From the NCBI RefSeq assembly GCF_029887935.1, contig NZ_JARXRO010000011.1:157485-221484 (forward strand): a stretch of DNA of 64,000 bases, in the 5' to 3' direction. A program made the translations under genes and the position numbers. Position 1 is the first letter of the stretch. The number at the start of each line of letters is the position of its first letter. Shown piece by piece: positions 38,084 through 47,711 of the stretch. The notes under the pieces were generated by a model, which did not search any database, was not told the origin of the DNA, and saw nothing but the letters and a program-made list of their open reading frames with translations. Source of the DNA: Luteimonas kalidii (lineage in GTDB: Bacteria > Pseudomonadota > Gammaproteobacteria > Xanthomonadales > Xanthomonadaceae).

Positions 38084-38464
38084 CTAGCGACGCAGCCGTG
38101 CGGTGTATTCGTCGCGGTCGATGCGGCCGTTGCCGTCGGCGTCGATCGAGACGAAGTCCGCGCTGAGCGCGGGCGCGTGCGCCGTTTCGGCGGCGTCGAG
38201 CGTGCCGTCCCCGTCGACGTCCATGGCATCGAAGGCGCGGCTGGCGCGCACCAGCGCCGGATCCACCACGCGCGTGTTCAGGGTGACGTCGTCCTCGACG
38301 TCGATCCGGACCGTGGCGGTGGCCGGATCCGCCGCCGGTGTCGCGGTGTCCTGCGTCACCGGCGTGGCGTCGGGGCGCACGGGCGTCGACTGCGCCGTTG
38401 CGACGGCACTGGCCGCGACCAGGGCGGCGGCGGAGAGGAAACGCAGGGCGGTGGGGACAGGCAT
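38084..38464 (-). CDS. Secreted EF-hand calcium-binding protein
   Basis: 126 residues. Signal peptide (1-24, cleavage near ATA-QS), a Thr/Ala/Pro-rich linker, then two canonical EF-hand loops: [12 protein letters not shown] (about 81-92) and [12 protein letters not shown] (about 109-120). Both loops have Asp/Gly/Glu at the required positions, so calcium binding is expected in the periplasm or outside. No enzyme domain is present. Similar short EF-hand proteins are frequent in xanthomonads; the role is not known. Confidence 0.88.
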   Translation of the reverse strand: MPVPTALRFLSAAALVAASAVATAQSTPVRPDATPVTQDTATPAADPATATVRIDVEDDVTLNTRVVDPALVRASRAFDAMDVDGDGTLDAAETAHAPALSADFVSIDADGNGRIDRDEYTARLRR

Positions 38465-38560
38465 GGGGCGCTCCGGACGTGGTGACGCCGCGATGCTGGT
38501 CCCTGCGCGATGAAACGGCCGTCAAGCCGGCCTGCCGCCAGATGTGCGGCGCGCGTGCGT

Positions 38561-39622
38561 TCAGTCGTCGCCGGTGCGCCGGGCGTGGACGGTGATTTCC
38601 TCTCGATCGTGGTACAGCTGGCGGGCGCGCACCGCCAGCGGCACCGTCGCGGCCTCGGCGAAGGCCTCCAGGCTGCGCTGCGTCTCCAGCCAGCGCTTCT
38701 TCATCGGCAGCTTGAGGTTGAAGATTGTCTGCCGGCACCAGCCCTCGCGCAGCCAGTCGCCCATGCGCCGCGCGACCCGCGCCGGCTGCTCGACCATGTC
38801 GCACACCATCCAGTCCAGCGGCCGCGGCGGCTGCCAGCGGAAGCCGTCCGCGCGCAGGTGCTCGACGCGTCCGGTGTCGAGTACGTGCTGGCGCAGCGGA
38901 CCGTTGTCGATCGCGGTCACGACCAGGCCGTGCCGCGCCAGGACCCAGGTCCAGCCGCCGGGTGCGGCGCCCAGGTCGGCCGCCGTCATTCCGGGGCGCA
39001 GCCCGTCGCGGCGCTGGCCACCGTCGAGCAGGCTCAGCACGGCCTCCTCGAGCTTGAGCGCCGAACGCGAGGGCGCGTCGTGATGCAGCTTCAACCGCGG
39101 TACGCCCAGCGGCCAGGGCGCGCTGGCGGCGGGATCGGCCTCGGCGAGGAAGGCGTGGTCGCCGGCGACGAAGCACACGTGCAGGCGCGTCGCCTGGGGG
39201 TCGTCGGCGACGGCCAGCAGGCCGCGCTTGCGCAGCGCCGGTCGCAACGCGTTGCCGAAGCTGCGGGCCAGGCCCGAGAGCGGCTTGCCGGCGTCCGAAT
39301 CCGGGTGTTCGACCCACACCGTGCCGTACACCGGCGCTGTGACCGGGCGCGCGGCATCGAGCGCGGCGAGGATCGGCGCGATGCGGTCGCGCGGATCCAG
39401 CCCGCGCAGTTCGGCCAGCAGCCGCAGCGACTGCCGGGCGAACACCAGCGTGCGCCAGGGCAGGTGCGTGGACAGCGCCTCGTCGCCGACGAACAGCACG
39501 TAGCCGTCGCCGCGCGCGGTGCGCGCATGGCCGTGCAGCCCCGCTTCCGCGGCGCGATCACCGAGTTCGGCGGCCAGGTCGGGTTCGAACCCGGCGCGGC
39601 AGTAGCACAGCAGGCCGTTCAC
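38561..39622 (-). CDS. rlmM: 23S rRNA (cytidine2498-2'-O)-methyltransferase
   Basis: 353 residues from GTG; this start aligns with the family N-terminus (NGLLCYCRAGFE). RlmM methylates the ribose of C2498. Seen: THUMP-like N-terminal part, APSRSALKLEEA, SAM-binding DLGAAPGGWTW, DNGPL, and the catalytic K-D-K-E residues in CDMVEQPARV and NLKLPMKKRW, ending ARQLYHDREEITVHARR. It is nine bases downstream of the deaminase gene on the same strand. Confidence 0.96.
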   Translation of the reverse strand: MNGLLCYCRAGFEPDLAAELGDRAAEAGLHGHARTARGDGYVLFVGDEALSTHLPWRTLVFARQSLRLLAELRGLDPRDRIAPILAALDAARPVTAPVYGTVWVEHPDSDAGKPLSGLARSFGNALRPALRKRGLLAVADDPQATRLHVCFVAGDHAFLAEADPAASAPWPLGVPRLKLHHDAPSRSALKLEEAVLSLLDGGQRRDGLRPGMTAADLGAAPGGWTWVLARHGLVVTAIDNGPLRQHVLDTGRVEHLRADGFRWQPPRPLDWMVCDMVEQPARVARRMGDWLREGWCRQTIFNLKLPMKKRWLETQRSLEAFAEAATVPLAVRARQLYHDREEITVHARRTGDD

Positions 39623-39631
39623 CGGCCGCGC

Positions 39632-40210
39632 TCAGTAGCTGCGGGCACCGGATTGCCCGTACTGGCGCAGCACGTCGCGTGCGGCGTCGCGATGCAGGTC
39701 GCGCACCACCTCGATCCCGCGCCGGGCGAGCTCGCCGATCCAGTCGGCGGGCAGCGGACCTTCGTCGAACTCGGTGAGCGCTTCGACATCCTCGGAGCGG
39801 GCCCCGATCAGCAGCCGGTCGATGCCGGCCCACACCGTGGCGCCATAGCACTGGCAGCACGGTTGCGCCGAGGTCGCCAGCACGTAGCGGCCGACGACGT
39901 TGTCGTCCAGGTCGCGGTTCAGGCGCGCGCGGCCGAGCCGCTGCTGCGCCAGCATGTAGGCCATGGTCTCGGCGTGCGCCACCGAGCAGTGTTGCGGCAG
40001 CACGCGGTTGACGCCGATCGACACGATCCGGTCGTCGGCGGCGTCGAACACCACCGCGCCGAACGGCCCGCCGCTGCAGGCCTCGATGTTCAGCCGCGAC
40101 AGCTCGATGGCGAGCGCCACCTTGGCCTCGTCGCCCGGGTATGCCTGCGCCGGGTCGACCACGCCGTGCGCCCATTCGGGCAGGGTCAGCAGGACCTGGG
40201 CCGTCAGCAT
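39632..40210 (-). CDS. Cytidine/guanine-deaminase-family nucleoside deaminase
   Basis: 192 residues. The zinc signature is present: HAETMAYML (HAE) and SAQPCCQCYGATVWAG (PCxxC), with GGPFGAVVF preceding. The arrangement is nearest to guanine deaminase or tRNA-adenosine-deaminase-like small enzymes of the CDA fold; the C-terminal part (ADWIGELARRGIEVVRDL) resembles the GuaD/isoguanine-type proteins. The substrate is uncertain. Its ATG shares one base with the stop of the upstream lipoprotein gene (TGATG). Confidence 0.85.
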   Translation of the reverse strand: MLTAQVLLTLPEWAHGVVDPAQAYPGDEAKVALAIELSRLNIEACSGGPFGAVVFDAADDRIVSIGVNRVLPQHCSVAHAETMAYMLAQQRLGRARLNRDLDDNVVGRYVLATSAQPCCQCYGATVWAGIDRLLIGARSEDVEALTEFDEGPLPADWIGELARRGIEVVRDLHRDAARDVLRQYGQSGARSY

Positions 40211-40590
40211 CAGCGATCCACCCGGATCGGGCCGTCCACGGCGCGGCACTGGCCCTGCACGCAATCGCAGGCCTGGATCTCCTTCCAGCCGCACACCGAC
40301 GCCATGCCGCTGCGTTCGCATTCGGCGCGCACCGCATCCGGATCCACGGTCGCATCCCTGTTCACGCAGGCGGGGAAGTAACCGCAGCAGTTGCCGACGT
40401 TCTTCACCTCGCAGTCGTCGGCGACGCGGCAGGTGGTGTCGGGCGCGGTGGCATGCTCCGGTGCGACCGGTGCAGCGGCAGGCGGAGCGCTGTCCGGCGC
40501 AGGCGCTGCAGCGGGCGCATGGGGCGCGCAGGCCACGACCGCGAGCAGCAGCGACAGGACGGACAGGCGAGCGCGCAGTCGCATCTGCAC
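40210..40590 (-). CDS. Cysteine-rich lipoprotein, unknown function
   Basis: 126 residues from GTG (GAAGG seven bases upstream) or 124 from the ATG two codons later. A lipobox LAVVAC places the modified Cys near residue 21. A Pro/Ala linker follows, then a C-terminal domain with ten cysteines, including adjacent CC (GNCCGYFPAC) and CDCVQGQC, which should form disulfides in the periplasm. I do not recognise the family beyond small Cys-rich lipoproteins. It lies two bases after glnS in the same direction and is coupled to the deaminase gene. Confidence 0.8.
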   Translation of the reverse strand: MQMRLRARLSVLSLLLAVVACAPHAPAAAPAPDSAPPAAAPVAPEHATAPDTTCRVADDCEVKNVGNCCGYFPACVNRDATVDPDAVRAECERSGMASVCGWKEIQACDCVQGQCRAVDGPIRVDR

Positions 40591-40592
40591 GC

Positions 40593-42365
40593 TCAGGCCT
40601 TCGCCGCCCAGGTGTCGCGCAGCGAGACGCTGCGGTTGAACACCGGTGCGTCGGGACGATGGTCGTGGCGGTCGGCGACGAAATAGCCCAGCCGCTCGAA
40701 CTGGTACGACTGCTCCGGCGCCGCGTCGGCGGCCGCGGGTTCGACGAAGCCGCGCACGCTGCGCTTCGAGTCGGGATTGAGGTGGTCGCGATAGGTCCTG
40801 CCTCCGGCCTCGTCGTCGGGGTCGGCAACGGAGAACAGGCGGTCGTACAGGCGGATCTCGGCCGCCACCGCATGCGCCGCGCTCACCCAGTGGAGCGTGC
40901 CCTTGACCTTGCGGTTGGCCCCCTCCATCCCCGGCCGCGATTCCGGATCGAGCCAGCCGCGCAGTTCCACCACGGTGCCGTCCGCGTCCTTCACCACCTC
41001 GTCCACGCGCGCGATCCCGGCGCCGCGCAGGCGCACTTCGCCGCCCGGCACCAGCCGCTTCCAGCCCTTGGGCGGCACTTCGGCGAAGTCATCGCGCTCG
41101 ATCCACAGCTCGCGCGAGAACGGCACCTCGCGCGTGCCCAGCGCCTCGTCCTTGGGATGGTTGGCGAAGGCCAGCGTCTCGACGTGGTCCTCCGGCAGGT
41201 TGGCCAGGACCAGCTTCAGCGGATCGACCACCGCCATGCGTCGCGGCGCGTGCGCGTCGAGTTCGTCGCGCAGCGCGCCTTCCAGCACCGAGAAGTCGAT
41301 CACCGAGTTCTGCTTGCTGATGCCGACACGGTCCACGAACAGGCGCAGCGCCGCGGGCGTGTAGCCGCGCCGGCGCAGGCCCTGCAGGGTGTACATGCGC
41401 GGATCGTCCCAGCCGTCGACCAAACCCTCGCCCACCAGCGCCACCAGCTTGCGCTTGCTCATCACCGTGAAGTTGATGTTGAGCCGCGAGAACTCGATCT
41501 GGCGCGGCTTGGCGGCGACGTTCGGCAGTCCCTTCGCGGACAGCGGCGCGAGCAGGTCGGGCGAGCCGGCGAGATCCACCTTGTCGACGCACCAGTCGTA
41601 CAGCGGCCGGTGGTCCTCGAACTCAAGCGTGCACAGCGAGTGCGTGATCCCCTCGATCGCGTCGCCCAGGGCATGCGCGAAGTCGTACATCGGATAGATG
41701 CACCAGCCGGCGCCCGCGATCGGATGCGGCATGTGCTTGATCCGGTACAGGGCCGGGTCGCGCAGGTTGATGTTGCCGCTGGCCATGTCGATCTTCGCCC
41801 GCAGGGTGCGGGCGCCGTCGGGGAACTCGCCCGCGCGCATGCGCCTGAACAGGTCGAGGTTCTCCTCCACCGATCTGCCGCGGAAGGGCGAATCGCGACC
41901 CGGTTCGGTCAGGTTGCCGCGGTACTCGCGGATCTGCTCGGGCGTCAGGTCGCAGACGAAGGCGTCCCCCTGGCGGATCAGCTTCTCCGCCGCCAGCGCG
42001 TACACCTCGAAGTAGTCCGAGGCGTGGCGCAGCTCGGCCCAGTCGAAGCCCAGCCAGCGCACGTCCTCCTGGATCGCCTGCACGAAGGCCGGGTCTTCCC
42101 TGGCCGGGTTGGTGTCGTCGAAGCGCAGGTTGCACAGGCCGCCGAATTCCTCGGCCACGCCGAAATCCAGACAGATCGCCTTGGCGTGGCCGATATGGAG
42201 GTAGCCGTTGGGTTCGGGCGGGAAGCGGGTGCGGATGGCCGCGTGCTTCCCGCTCGCCAGGTCGTCGCGGACGATCTGGCGGATGAAGTCCTGGCGCGGG
42301 GCGCCGCCGGGGGCGGCGTCCGGGAGGGCCGGACGGACGCCGGTGGCCGGATCGGATGGGGTCAT
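40593..42365 (-). CDS. glnS: Glutaminyl-tRNA synthetase
   Basis: 590 residues (E. coli 554). Class I motifs are complete: TRFPPEPNGYLHIGHAKAI (HIGH) and VMSKRKL (KMSKS). GHAKAICLDFGVAEEFGG, the acceptor-stem FDDTNPAREDPAF and the C-terminal anticodon-binding beta-barrels are seen. The start ATG is followed by about 25 extra residues before the conserved core. Its presence rather than gatCAB-dependent tRNA-Gln charging fits gammaproteobacteria. Confidence 0.98.
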   Translation of the reverse strand: MTPSDPATGVRPALPDAAPGGAPRQDFIRQIVRDDLASGKHAAIRTRFPPEPNGYLHIGHAKAICLDFGVAEEFGGLCNLRFDDTNPAREDPAFVQAIQEDVRWLGFDWAELRHASDYFEVYALAAEKLIRQGDAFVCDLTPEQIREYRGNLTEPGRDSPFRGRSVEENLDLFRRMRAGEFPDGARTLRAKIDMASGNINLRDPALYRIKHMPHPIAGAGWCIYPMYDFAHALGDAIEGITHSLCTLEFEDHRPLYDWCVDKVDLAGSPDLLAPLSAKGLPNVAAKPRQIEFSRLNINFTVMSKRKLVALVGEGLVDGWDDPRMYTLQGLRRRGYTPAALRLFVDRVGISKQNSVIDFSVLEGALRDELDAHAPRRMAVVDPLKLVLANLPEDHVETLAFANHPKDEALGTREVPFSRELWIERDDFAEVPPKGWKRLVPGGEVRLRGAGIARVDEVVKDADGTVVELRGWLDPESRPGMEGANRKVKGTLHWVSAAHAVAAEIRLYDRLFSVADPDDEAGGRTYRDHLNPDSKRSVRGFVEPAAADAAPEQSYQFERLGYFVADRHDHRPDAPVFNRSVSLRDTWAAKA

Positions 42366-42517
42366 GGGGCGCGGGTGAGGGCAAAAACACAGTGTAGCCG
42401 AGGCAGCGCGGGGGCCCGGCCCTGCTGATCCGTGCACGCGGTATCGCAGATAATGTGACGCAGACCCTGCTTCAGGTCGGCACGAAAGTTGCTTTCAATA
42501 GGCGCAGGAGACGCCAG

Positions 42518-42634
42518 ATGCCCACGGGCCCATACATCGCCGGTTCCACGGTCGAGCCGCCGCAGCAGCCCTGTTCCCGCCGGGTCCGGCGGGGCGTGGC
42601 CGCGCGCCCCGGCCGGCCGGGAGGTGGGTCCTGA
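42518..42634 (+). CDS. Possible 38-residue small ORF upstream of the diguanylate cyclase
   Basis: An ATG with AGGAG seven bases upstream opens a 38-codon frame ending at TGA 42632-42634, six bases before the GTG of the diguanylate cyclase gene. The peptide is basic and Pro/Gly/Arg-rich with no known motif. It may be a leader peptide that couples translation, or an accident of a GC-rich leader. The cyclase GTG itself has a poorly spaced ribosome site, which favours coupling. Confidence 0.35.
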   Translation: MPTGPYIAGSTVEPPQQPCSRRVRRGVAARPGRPGGGS

Positions 42635-42639
42635 GCGGC

Positions 42640-44808
42640 GTGGCGCGCAGCTTCGGTGGCGGGCGCCACGAGGGCCTGATCGCGATCTGCCTGGTGCTGA
42701 TGCTCGGGCTGTTCGCGGCGGCCGTCGCAGGCGGGCTGCCCGATCCCTCGGGCGTCCGGGTACGGATGGAGCCCCTGGCGGATGCGCAGCGTCCCTCCGA
42801 TGCGCCGGTCGACGGCACGTACAGGGGCGCCCGGCTGCAATTCGATCTTCCGCCGCGGGTGCCCGGTTCGCGCTGGGTGCTGCGTCTGGAGCGCGAGGCG
42901 GTGGATGCGGTCTGGCTGCAGCGCGAGGGCTGGCGCAGCCGGACGCTAGGCTTCTTCCACCCGGATGCCGCCACCGGGGTGCTGCCCAGCAGCTATCTGT
43001 TCGCGCTGCCGGCCGACTGGGCGGGGCCGGTGGAACTCGAGCTGCATACCGTCGGCGCGCAGCGGCGGGCGCTGCAGCCGGAACTGATCGGCGAGGCCCA
43101 GGCCATGCGCCTGGAGCAGTACGGCATCGCCGCCAGCGCGATGATCTACGCCAGCCTGTTCACGATCGGGCTGCTGGCGCTGGCGCTGTTCTCGGCCGCC
43201 CGGGACCGCATGTTCCTCGCCCTGTTCGCATTCACCGGCGTCGCCCTGCTGGCGCTGTCCGCGGTCAACGGACACCTGTACCAGCTGCCGGGGCTGCGCG
43301 CGTTCGCGTTCTGGCGCACGCAGGGTGTGATCGCGCTGCTGCTGCTGCTGTGCGCGGCCTGGCTGCAGATGCTGCTGCAGTACGCCGGCCTGGCCCAGGG
43401 ACGTACGCGCTGGAAGCGGCTGGTGGACGGCGCGTCGCTGGCGCTGGTGGCGCTGGTGGCGGTGTGCCTGCTCAACCTGCCGCAGGTGGCGCGGATGCTG
43501 GCGCAGGTGCAGGGGGTGTTGTTCGGCATCGCGCTGCTGCTCGGCCTGGCACTGCTGGGCGATGCGGCGCGACGGCGCACGCTGATGGCGCTGCCGCTGG
43601 CGGCGCTCGGGGTGCTGACCCTGGCGGGGGTGGCGCTGCTGGAACTGTCCAGCCGCAGCCACCTGCTCGATGGCGCGCTGCTGCGCTACGGCTATCAGCT
43701 GGCGATCGTGGTCGGGGTGGCGATCCTCGCCGTCGGGCTGGTGGGACGGATCGGCGAGTACCGTCAGCAGCGCGACCGCGAGCAGCTGGCGCGCGCGGAC
43801 ACCGAGCGCCGGATGCAGCGCGAAGCGGCGCGTTCGGGCCTGTCGTCCGAACTGCATTCGCGTCTGCGCACGCTGCCGCCGGGCGACATTCCGTGGGCCG
43901 CGTTCCGGCTCCTGATCGAACGGCTGATGCCGCTGCTGCCGGTCGAGCACTGCGTCGTGGTCACCCAGGGCTACCACGGCCAGGACGCGCTGGTGGTCGA
44001 GCCGGTGGCCGGCACCGACGCGGTGCGCGCGCAGCTGGGACGTCGCCAGCTGGCGCTCAAGCGACAGGCGGCGAACGGCATCCCGCTCCAGCAGCCGGTC
44101 ACCGAGGCCGGCGCGCCGTCGATCCTCGCCATCGAGGCGGTCGTGCCGCTGCAGATCCGCGCGCCTGCGTGGGGAGCGCTGCTGCTGCAGCGGCGCGGGA
44201 CGGATGGATTCACCACCGAGGAACTGTCGCTGGCGGGCGAGTTCGCGCGCCAGACGCTGCAGCAGGTCGAGCAGGCCATGGCGGCGGTACAGCTGAGGCA
44301 GTCGGCGGAACTCGACGCGCTCACCGGCAGCTTCAACCGGCGCACCATCGACCAGTGGCTGACGCGCAGCTTCTCCGAGGGCGCGCGCTCCGGCCAGCCG
44401 GTCTCGGTGCTGTTCCTCGACCTGGACCACTTCAAGTCGATCAACGACCGCCACGGCCATGCCTGCGGCGACGCCGCCCTGCGCGAGGTGGCCCTCGCCC
44501 TGCGCGGGGCACTGCAGGAAGGCGACCTGTTCGGCCGCTATGGCGGTGAGGAATTCATCGTGATCCTGCCCGGACGCAACGGCGCCGCCGCGCGCGTGGT
44601 CGCCGAGCAGCTGCGCATGGCGGTCGATGACCTTCGACCCGACTGCAGCGGGCAGGTGCTTCACCTGACCGTGAGCGTGGGTGTCGCCACGCGCCTGGAG
44701 CGCGAGGACACGCCGGAGGCGACCCTCGCGCGTGCCGATCGCGCGCTGTATTCGGCCAAGGCCGCCGGCCGCAACTGCGTGCAGGTGGCGCCCGCGGTGT
44801 TCCGCTGA
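42640..44808 (+). CDS. Membrane diguanylate cyclase with 7TM sensor (7TMR-DISM type) and GGDEF domain
   Basis: 722 residues from GTG. A membrane anchor (about 13-32), a periplasmic beta-rich domain (about 35-165; [15 protein letters not shown]), seven membrane helices (about 170-370), a coiled coil and a GAF-like region (about 395-545), then GGDEF with [36 protein letters not shown] and the active-site RYGGEEF. It should make cyclic di-GMP. The inhibitory I-site normally RxxD five residues before GGEEF reads QEGD, so product feedback is probably lost. Cyclic di-GMP would link to the pilus functions elsewhere in the window. Confidence 0.9.
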   Translation: MARSFGGGRHEGLIAICLVLMLGLFAAAVAGGLPDPSGVRVRMEPLADAQRPSDAPVDGTYRGARLQFDLPPRVPGSRWVLRLEREAVDAVWLQREGWRSRTLGFFHPDAATGVLPSSYLFALPADWAGPVELELHTVGAQRRALQPELIGEAQAMRLEQYGIAASAMIYASLFTIGLLALALFSAARDRMFLALFAFTGVALLALSAVNGHLYQLPGLRAFAFWRTQGVIALLLLLCAAWLQMLLQYAGLAQGRTRWKRLVDGASLALVALVAVCLLNLPQVARMLAQVQGVLFGIALLLGLALLGDAARRRTLMALPLAALGVLTLAGVALLELSSRSHLLDGALLRYGYQLAIVVGVAILAVGLVGRIGEYRQQRDREQLARADTERRMQREAARSGLSSELHSRLRTLPPGDIPWAAFRLLIERLMPLLPVEHCVVVTQGYHGQDALVVEPVAGTDAVRAQLGRRQLALKRQAANGIPLQQPVTEAGAPSILAIEAVVPLQIRAPAWGALLLQRRGTDGFTTEELSLAGEFARQTLQQVEQAMAAVQLRQSAELDALTGSFNRRTIDQWLTRSFSEGARSGQPVSVLFLDLDHFKSINDRHGHACGDAALREVALALRGALQEGDLFGRYGGEEFIVILPGRNGAAARVVAEQLRMAVDDLRPDCSGQVLHLTVSVGVATRLEREDTPEATLARADRALYSAKAAGRNCVQVAPAVFR

Positions 44809-44873
44809 CGCCGGCGCCGGTTGAAGTCGGGCGATCCGGCCACACATCGGTTGCCCCACGCAGGAGACGTCCC

Positions 44874-45521
44874 ATGATCGGAATCGGAGCCTGGAAGCAG
44901 CGCCTGCCGGCGCCCGGCGAAGCCTTGCCCGGACGCGCGCAGCCGCTGCCGCTGCACAACCGGCACCATGTGCTCGGCACGCCGCTGAAGGACGGATTCG
45001 AGGGCCTGGCGCGGGTGCAGTTCGGCATGGGCTGCTTCTGGGGCGCGGAGCGCGCCTTCTGGTCGCTGCCGGGCGTGGTCACCACGGCGGTCGGCTATGC
45101 CGGGGGCCAGACCCCGAACCCGACCTATCGCGAGGTGTGCTCGGGTCAGACCGGGCACGCGGAGGTGGTGCTGGTGGTCTACGACCCGGCGAAGCTGCCG
45201 TTCGAGACCCTGCTGCAGACCTTCTGGGAGGGCCACGACCCGACCCAGGGCATGCGCCAGGGCAACGACGCCGGCACCCAGTACCGTTCGGCGATCTACA
45301 GCGACACGCCCGAACAGCACGCGCTCGCGTCGCGCAGCCGCGACGCCTACCAGGCGAGCCTGCGCGAGGCCGGCCACGGCGCCATCACCACCGAGCTCGT
45401 GCATCCGGCGCCGACGTTCCATTACGCCGAGAACGAGCACCAGCAGTACCTGTCGAAGCATCCGGCCGGGTATTGCGGCCTCGGCGGGACGGGCGTCAGC
45501 TGCCCGGTAGGGCTGGCCTGA
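44874..45521 (+). CDS. msrA: Peptide methionine sulfoxide reductase A
   Basis: 215 residues with CAGGAGA six bases before the ATG. MsrA reduces methionine-S-sulfoxide. The catalytic C54 is in [34 protein letters not shown] and the C-terminal resolving cysteines ([12 protein letters not shown]) are present. The N-terminal ~45 residues form the extension common in E. coli-type MsrA. It belongs functionally with oxyR-ahpCF found four genes further on. Confidence 0.97.
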   Translation: MIGIGAWKQRLPAPGEALPGRAQPLPLHNRHHVLGTPLKDGFEGLARVQFGMGCFWGAERAFWSLPGVVTTAVGYAGGQTPNPTYREVCSGQTGHAEVVLVVYDPAKLPFETLLQTFWEGHDPTQGMRQGNDAGTQYRSAIYSDTPEQHALASRSRDAYQASLREAGHGAITTELVHPAPTFHYAENEHQQYLSKHPAGYCGLGGTGVSCPVGLA

Positions 45522-45555
45522 CCGCAGCGTCGCGGTCCGCGCAGCCGGCGTCGCG

Positions 45556-46203
45556 CTACCGCAGCACCTCGATCGAGCAGGCGTACACCAGTTCGCAGGC
45601 GCCGTTGCCACGGTCGTCGCGGCTGAGCGAGCTGCGCCACCGCCAGCCGTTGCCCGTCTCGGCCTGCACCAGCCAGCCACGGATGCGCACGCGGTCGTCA
45701 CGCCGCACCCGGCGCAGCGACTGCGCGGCGGCCGCATCGGCCGGGATGATGTGCATGTTCGCGCTGCTGCGGATGAGATCCTCCAGCGGCAGCGGCGGTT
45801 CGCCCGACCAGCGATAGTGGTACCAGCGCGCGGACTGCCGGATCTGCAGCCGGTCCAGGACCGCATCCTCGCGCATCCGGTCCCAGCCCAGCGCCAGGTC
45901 CGTGGGGGAAAACGCCGCCTCGCGACCGACGCTGTAGTCCTCCCGCGAGAGCACGCGCGCATCGATGCGGAAGCCCGCCAGCGGGGTCAGCGTGCCGGCC
46001 TCGAGCCGGAACGGCGCCAGCGAGCGCGGAAGCTCCGTCTGCAGCGGTCCGTCGGCGGGATCGCTGCCCGCCGGGGGCGGGCAGCTGAGGGTGGTGCCGG
46101 GTGCGGCCGCAGGTGCGCTCGGCTGGCGCGGCGAGTACGGCGAGAACCACCAGCCGATCGCACCGAGCAGCAGCCCGGCCAGCGCCACCCTGCGCAGCGC
46201 CAT
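45556..46203 (-). CDS. Membrane-anchored hypothetical protein
   Basis: 215 residues. One N-terminal hydrophobic segment (about 5-22, LAGLLLGAIGWWFSPYS) could be an anchor or uncleaved signal; a Pro/Ala stretch follows, then a globular part with Trp-rich segments (LALGWDRM, ARWYHYRWSGEPPLP, NMHIIPA, GWLVQAETGNGWRWRSSLSRDD), typical of a conserved periplasmic protein with a predicted beta fold. I do not recognise a named domain. It is three bases after rnk in the same direction. Confidence 0.75.
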   Translation of the reverse strand: MALRRVALAGLLLGAIGWWFSPYSPRQPSAPAAAPGTTLSCPPPAGSDPADGPLQTELPRSLAPFRLEAGTLTPLAGFRIDARVLSREDYSVGREAAFSPTDLALGWDRMREDAVLDRLQIRQSARWYHYRWSGEPPLPLEDLIRSSANMHIIPADAAAAQSLRRVRRDDRVRIRGWLVQAETGNGWRWRSSLSRDDRGNGACELVYACSIEVLR

Positions 46204-46206
46204 CGG

Positions 46207-46614
46207 TCAGGCCGCGGGCTGGACGCCGGTGACGCGCAGGCGCAGCGCGCGCCCCTGCGGGGTGGCCCAGTCGATCGACTGGCCGACCGAAAGCCCGAGC
46301 AGTGCGCTGCCGACCGGGGCCAGCACCGAGATCCTGCCCGCACCGGCATCGGCTTCCTGCGGGAAGACCAGGGTGAGTTCGTGGCGTTCGCCCGAATGCT
46401 CGTCGACGCACTCGACCTGCGCGTGCATGCCCACCACGTCGGCCGGCATGTCGGCGTCGTCGACGACCTCGGCGCGCGCGAGCTCGGTGAGCAGGGCGTC
46501 GGCGGCGGGGTCGTGCTGCCACTGCGGCGATTCGAGCAGGGCATCCAGGCGCGCGGCGTCGCGGCGCGACACGCGGATCGAAGGGGGCAGGCCGCTGGCG
46601 GGCTGGGTGGTCAT
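46207..46614 (-). CDS. rnk: Regulator of nucleoside diphosphate kinase
   Basis: 135 residues, E. coli Rnk 136. A short N-terminal coiled coil (SRRDAARLDALLE) followed by a GreA/GreB C-terminal-like domain (VVGMHAQVECVDEHSGERHELTLVFPQEAD, and ISVLAPVGSALLGLSVGQSIDW in part). Rnk interacts with RNA polymerase and affects nucleotide pools and polysaccharide synthesis in Pseudomonas. The start at MTTQPASG fits the family length; a longer open frame upstream is not supported. Confidence 0.94.
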   Translation of the reverse strand: MTTQPASGLPPSIRVSRRDAARLDALLESPQWQHDPAADALLTELARAEVVDDADMPADVVGMHAQVECVDEHSGERHELTLVFPQEADAGAGRISVLAPVGSALLGLSVGQSIDWATPQGRALRLRVTGVQPAA

Positions 46615-46753
46615 GGCGTCGGAACTCCGGACTGGGCGGCGCCTGTCGCGCGCGCAAAGAAAAACGGACGGCGCGTCCAACGCGTCGCCCGCTGTGGTGA
46701 GGGCTACCGTAGCGCCGCGTGGGCGGCGCATCAAGTGGGGCGGCAGGCGCCGT

Positions 46754-47707
46754 TCAGAGCATGTCGGGCGGGGGCATGTCGGCGACCGCCGCGGGCGCAT
46801 CGGGCACGCCGCCGAGCAGCCCGGCCGGCAGGGCGCGGAAGGTCTCGGCCAGTTGCGTGAGGAAGCCCGACATCGCCGAACTGCGCCGCCAGAACATCGC
46901 GATCTCGCGGCTGGGCCGCGAATCGCTGAAGGCGAGCAGGCGGATGCTCGGCGGATGCGCGACCGGCGGTTGCACCGCGAGCGCGGGCAACAGGGTGATG
47001 CCGACGTTGGCGGCCACCATCTGCCGCAGCGTTTCCAGGCTGGTGGCGCGGAATTCGGAGGTTTCGTGCGCGCCCGCGAGCTGGCACACGTCGAGCGTCT
47101 GCCGCCGCAGGCAATGCCCGTCCTCGAGCAGCAGCAGGTGCTCGTTGGCCAGTTCCTCCACGCCGAGCGCGCGGCGGCCGGCCAGCCGGTGGCGTTCCGG
47201 CACCGCGAGCAGGAACGGTTCCTCGAACAGGTATTCGTGGTGCAGCTGTTCGTCGTGCACCGGAAGGGCCAGGATCGCCGCGTCCAGGCGTCCGTCGCGC
47301 AGGCGCGCGAGCAGTTCGTCGCTTTTCTCCTCCACCAGCAGCAGCTGCAGGTCGGGGAAGCGTTCGCGGATGGCCGGGATCACGTGGGGCAGCAGGTACG
47401 GCCCCAGGGTGGGGAAGATGCCGAGCCGCACGGTGCCGGCTTCCGGCCGCTGGCTGCGGCGCGCGGCTTCCTTCATCTGCTCCACTTCCGCCACCACGCG
47501 CCGCGCCCGCTCGACGATCTCCACGCCGATCGGCGTCAGCATCACCTTGCGCGGCGCGCGTTCCACCAGGGCCACGCCAAGCTCGTCCTCGAGCTTGCGC
47601 AGCTGGGTGGACAGCGTGGGCTGGCTGACGAAGCTCGCCGCCGCCGCGCGTCCGAAGTGCCGATGGTCCGCGACCGCGATCAGGTACCGGAGGTCGCGGA
47701 GATTCAT
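46754..47707 (-). CDS. oxyR: Peroxide-sensing LysR-family regulator OxyR
   Basis: 317 residues. The helix-turn-helix (MNLRDLRYLIAVADHRHFGRAA, SQPTLSTQLRKLE; each in part) is followed by the effector domain with the redox cysteines at exactly C199 and C208 (GHCLRRQTLDVC), the E. coli numbering. Oxidation to the disulfide switches OxyR to its activating form for ahpC, ahpF and kat genes. It is four bases downstream of ahpF in the same direction, so the regulator is co-transcribed with its targets; this ahpC-ahpF-oxyR order is known from Xanthomonas. Confidence 0.98.
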   Translation of the reverse strand: MNLRDLRYLIAVADHRHFGRAAAASFVSQPTLSTQLRKLEDELGVALVERAPRKVMLTPIGVEIVERARRVVAEVEQMKEAARRSQRPEAGTVRLGIFPTLGPYLLPHVIPAIRERFPDLQLLLVEEKSDELLARLRDGRLDAAILALPVHDEQLHHEYLFEEPFLLAVPERHRLAGRRALGVEELANEHLLLLEDGHCLRRQTLDVCQLAGAHETSEFRATSLETLRQMVAANVGITLLPALAVQPPVAHPPSIRLLAFSDSRPSREIAMFWRRSSAMSGFLTQLAETFRALPAGLLGGVPDAPAAVADMPPPDML

Positions 47708-47711
47708 GGCA

